Source: SMTZ1-83 sp048884925
Lineage (GTDB): Archaea > Asgardarchaeota > Thorarchaeia > Thorarchaeales > Thorarchaeaceae
DNA: 6,501 nucleotides
Direction of reading: 5' to 3'
Assembly (NCBI GenBank): GCA_048884925.1
Contig: JBHLQK010000181.1
Span: 1 to 6,501, forward strand
Shown: piece by piece, positions 5,177 to 6,501 of the stretch
How the letters are laid out: every line of letters begins with the position of its first letter
How positions within the stretch are numbered: position 1 is the stretch's first letter
Notes under the pieces: generated by a model
What the model was told of the DNA's origin: nothing
The model's database searches: none
What the model saw: the letters and a program-made list of their open reading frames with translations, nothing else
Translations under genes and position numbers: made by a program

Positions 5177-6501
5177 CTAGATTTCCACTGTTTGCTTGAG
5201 TTCTGGGGGTCGCCTAATCTTACTCGCCTGTTCAAAGGCATATGCAATCTCAATGATTCTTGGTTCTTGATATGGTCCCGAGATGAAAGATATGCCCACA
5301 GGGAGGCCGTGGATGTACCCAGCAGGAACTGTAATGCTCGAATATCCAGAAACCGCCGCGAGGGATGATGAACCTCCGGAGAAGTGGTCTCCTGTCACAT
5401 GGTCTGTAAGCCACGCAGGACCGCCAGAAGGAGCAAGAACAGCATCCAACTTCTTATCCTTTAACACAGGATCTAGACCTTCAGTCTTCGCAAGCTTCTT
5501 GCACTTCTCCAAAGCTTCAACATACTCTTTGCTTTCGAGGGATCCCTTCTCCTGTGCCTTTAGCATGATGTCTTGCCCAAAGAAAGGCATAGTCTTCTGC
5601 CTGTTTTTTTCATTGAACTTGATTACATCTTCCAGTGACTTCACAGGAGCATCCGGACCAAGACCGGCTAGGTATGCATCTAGGTTCGACTTGAACTCAT
5701 AGAGGAGGACTTCATACTCGGGCTCCCACAGTTCCTTTGTGGTGGCGATCTCAGTTGGGTCGACTATTTCGGCCCCATTTTTCCTCATGACTTCGATGCT
5801 ATCTTCCATTATCTCATCGACTCTCTCATCAAAACCGAAGAGATTCCTAACCACCCCAATCCGTGCGCCCTTCAGTCCTTTGGGATTCAGGAACTGAGTA
5901 TAGTCTGAATGAGCCTTTCCTTCACTCTCTTTAGTGACGGGATCTCTTGGGTCTACGCCAGTCATTGCTCCGAGGAGAATGGCTGCATCGGCAACACATC
6001 TTCCCATAGGTCCAGCTGTGTCCTGCGTGTGGCTGATTGGGACAATTCCGGAGCGACTAACTAGTCCGATTGTTGGTTTTATTCCAACTATGCCGTTTAC
6101 ATGAGAAGGGCAGATGACAGAGCCATCGGTCTCAGTGCCAATGGCCACAGAGCATAGGTCAGCAGCTACAGCCACCGCAGATCCTGAACTGGACCCGCAA
6201 GGATTTCTATCCAATGCATAAGGATTGAGTGTCTGTCCTCCCCTACTGCTCCATCCACTGGATGAATGTTCGGACCTGAAGTTCGCCCACTCACTGAGGT
6301 TAGCTTTTGCCAGAATCACAGCCCCGGCACTCCGAAGCCTTTCAACAACAAAAGCATCCTCTGCTGGGTTCGATCCCTGAAGTGCAAGAGACCCCGCAGT
6401 TGTCATCATCTTGTCTGCAGTATCAATATTGTCCTTAAGGACGACTGGAATGCCATGCATTAGACCCCGTGGCCCCTTTTCAGCTCGTTCCATATCTAGA
6501 G
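5177..6501 (-). CDS. Amidase signature family enzyme, peptide-amidase-like; 5' end outside window
   Basis: This serine hydrolase cleaves C-N amide bonds to release ammonia or an amine. The frame stays open to the right edge; the codons before the Met at 6493 read Leu-Asp, and homologues start well upstream, so some tens of N-terminal residues are missing. Numbered from that internal Met (438 residues visible), the Ser-cisSer-Lys triad is complete: Lys20 in VVLKDNID, cis-Ser101 in CGSSSGS and nucleophile Ser125 in GTETDGSVICPS. Their spacing matches the family. NLSEWANFRS, WSSRGGQTLNPY, GLVSRSGIVPIS and QDTAGPM resemble bacterial peptide amidase (Pam) and its plant relatives more than GatA, so a role in Gln-tRNA formation is unlikely. 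The C-terminus (TVPAGYIHGLPVGISF, then AYAFEQASKIRRPP) is complete and typical. No signal sequence can be judged because the start is missing. The gene converges on the peptidase side and belongs to a different transcript. The true substrate is unknown: peptide C-terminal amides or small amides are possible. Confidence 0.94.
   Translation of the reverse strand, partial: LDMERAEKGPRGLMHGIPVVLKDNIDTADKMMTTAGSLALQGSNPAEDAFVVERLRSAGAVILAKANLSEWANFRSEHSSSGWSSRGGQTLNPYALDRNPCGSSSGSAVAVAADLCSVAIGTETDGSVICPSHVNGIVGIKPTIGLVSRSGIVPISHTQDTAGPMGRCVADAAILLGAMTGVDPRDPVTKESEGKAHSDYTQFLNPKGLKGARIGVVRNLFGFDERVDEIMEDSIEVMRKNGAEIVDPTEIATTKELWEPEYEVLLYEFKSNLDAYLAGLGPDAPVKSLEDVIKFNEKNRQKTMPFFGQDIMLKAQEKGSLESKEYVEALEKCKKLAKTEGLDPVLKDKKLDAVLAPSGGPAWLTDHVTGDHFSGGSSSLAAVSGYSSITVPAGYIHGLPVGISFISGPYQEPRIIEIAYAFEQASKIRRPPELKQTVEI

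Noticed and set aside
5283..5702. 139-codon plus-strand frame opposite the amidase
   Set aside because: It is a shadow of a well-conserved amidase; the translation has no coherent domain.
5177..6501. Calling the amidase gatA
   Set aside because: The motifs around the catalytic serine (ETDGSVICPS, QDTAGPM) and the NLSEWANFRS segment are those of peptide-amidase-like enzymes, and no gatB or gatC lies nearby in the window.
1..6501. Mobile element, CRISPR array, tRNA or rRNA
   Set aside because: No transposase or integrase motif, no regularly spaced repeats, no tRNA-like cloverleaf and no rRNA-like stretch was seen on either strand.

Overview
The window reads as archaeal chromosome, with moderate G+C judged by eye. 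Shine-Dalgarno motifs of the GGAGG or GAGGTG type precede some genes, and TATA-like boxes, not bacterial -35/-10 pairs, lie in the two longer gaps. The protein set (a membrane-anchored legumain-type C13 peptidase, an MFS permease, a dihydroorotase-like amidohydrolase and a peptide-amidase-like enzyme) would suit an Asgard archaeon, perhaps Thorarchaeota. That placement is an impression and was not tested. No RNA gene, insertion sequence, CRISPR array or integration site was seen.

Positions 1-2158 hold two tightly spaced plus-strand genes. The first is the 3' part of an ATP-binding subunit of the nitrate/sulfonate/taurine (NitT/TauT) type of ABC importer; it runs in from the left edge. The second is a complete cyclic amidohydrolase related to dihydroorotase, allantoinase and hydantoinase. 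Together they suggest import and ring opening of a small cyclic amide or ureide. The enzyme keeps all its metal ligands, but the usual NPPLR substrate loop is replaced, which argues against ordinary pyrimidine biosynthesis.

Positions 2159-3484 carry a gap of about 100 bases and a 12-helix MFS permease with the antiporter motif C. Positions 3485-4870 carry another gap of about 100 bases, with the best TATA-like box of the window, and then a secreted or membrane-anchored peptidase. This protein has an N-terminal membrane anchor, a beta-rich, possibly OB-like, region and a legumain-like C13 domain with its His/Cys dyad, its probable asparagine/aspartate pocket residues and an EF-hand-type calcium loop.

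Positions 4871-5176 hold a perfect 7-bp inverted repeat and a 96-codon reading frame of uncertain status. It ends six bases before the stop codon of a convergent minus-strand amidase (5177 to the right edge, 5' end missing). The amidase has the full Lys-Ser-Ser triad and closely resembles bacterial peptide amidases.

Three of the proteins hydrolyse, or probably hydrolyse, amide bonds (cyclic amide, peptide, terminal amide) and two are transporters. A loose theme of nitrogen or peptide scavenging is possible. Only the ABC and amidohydrolase pair is close enough to call an operon.
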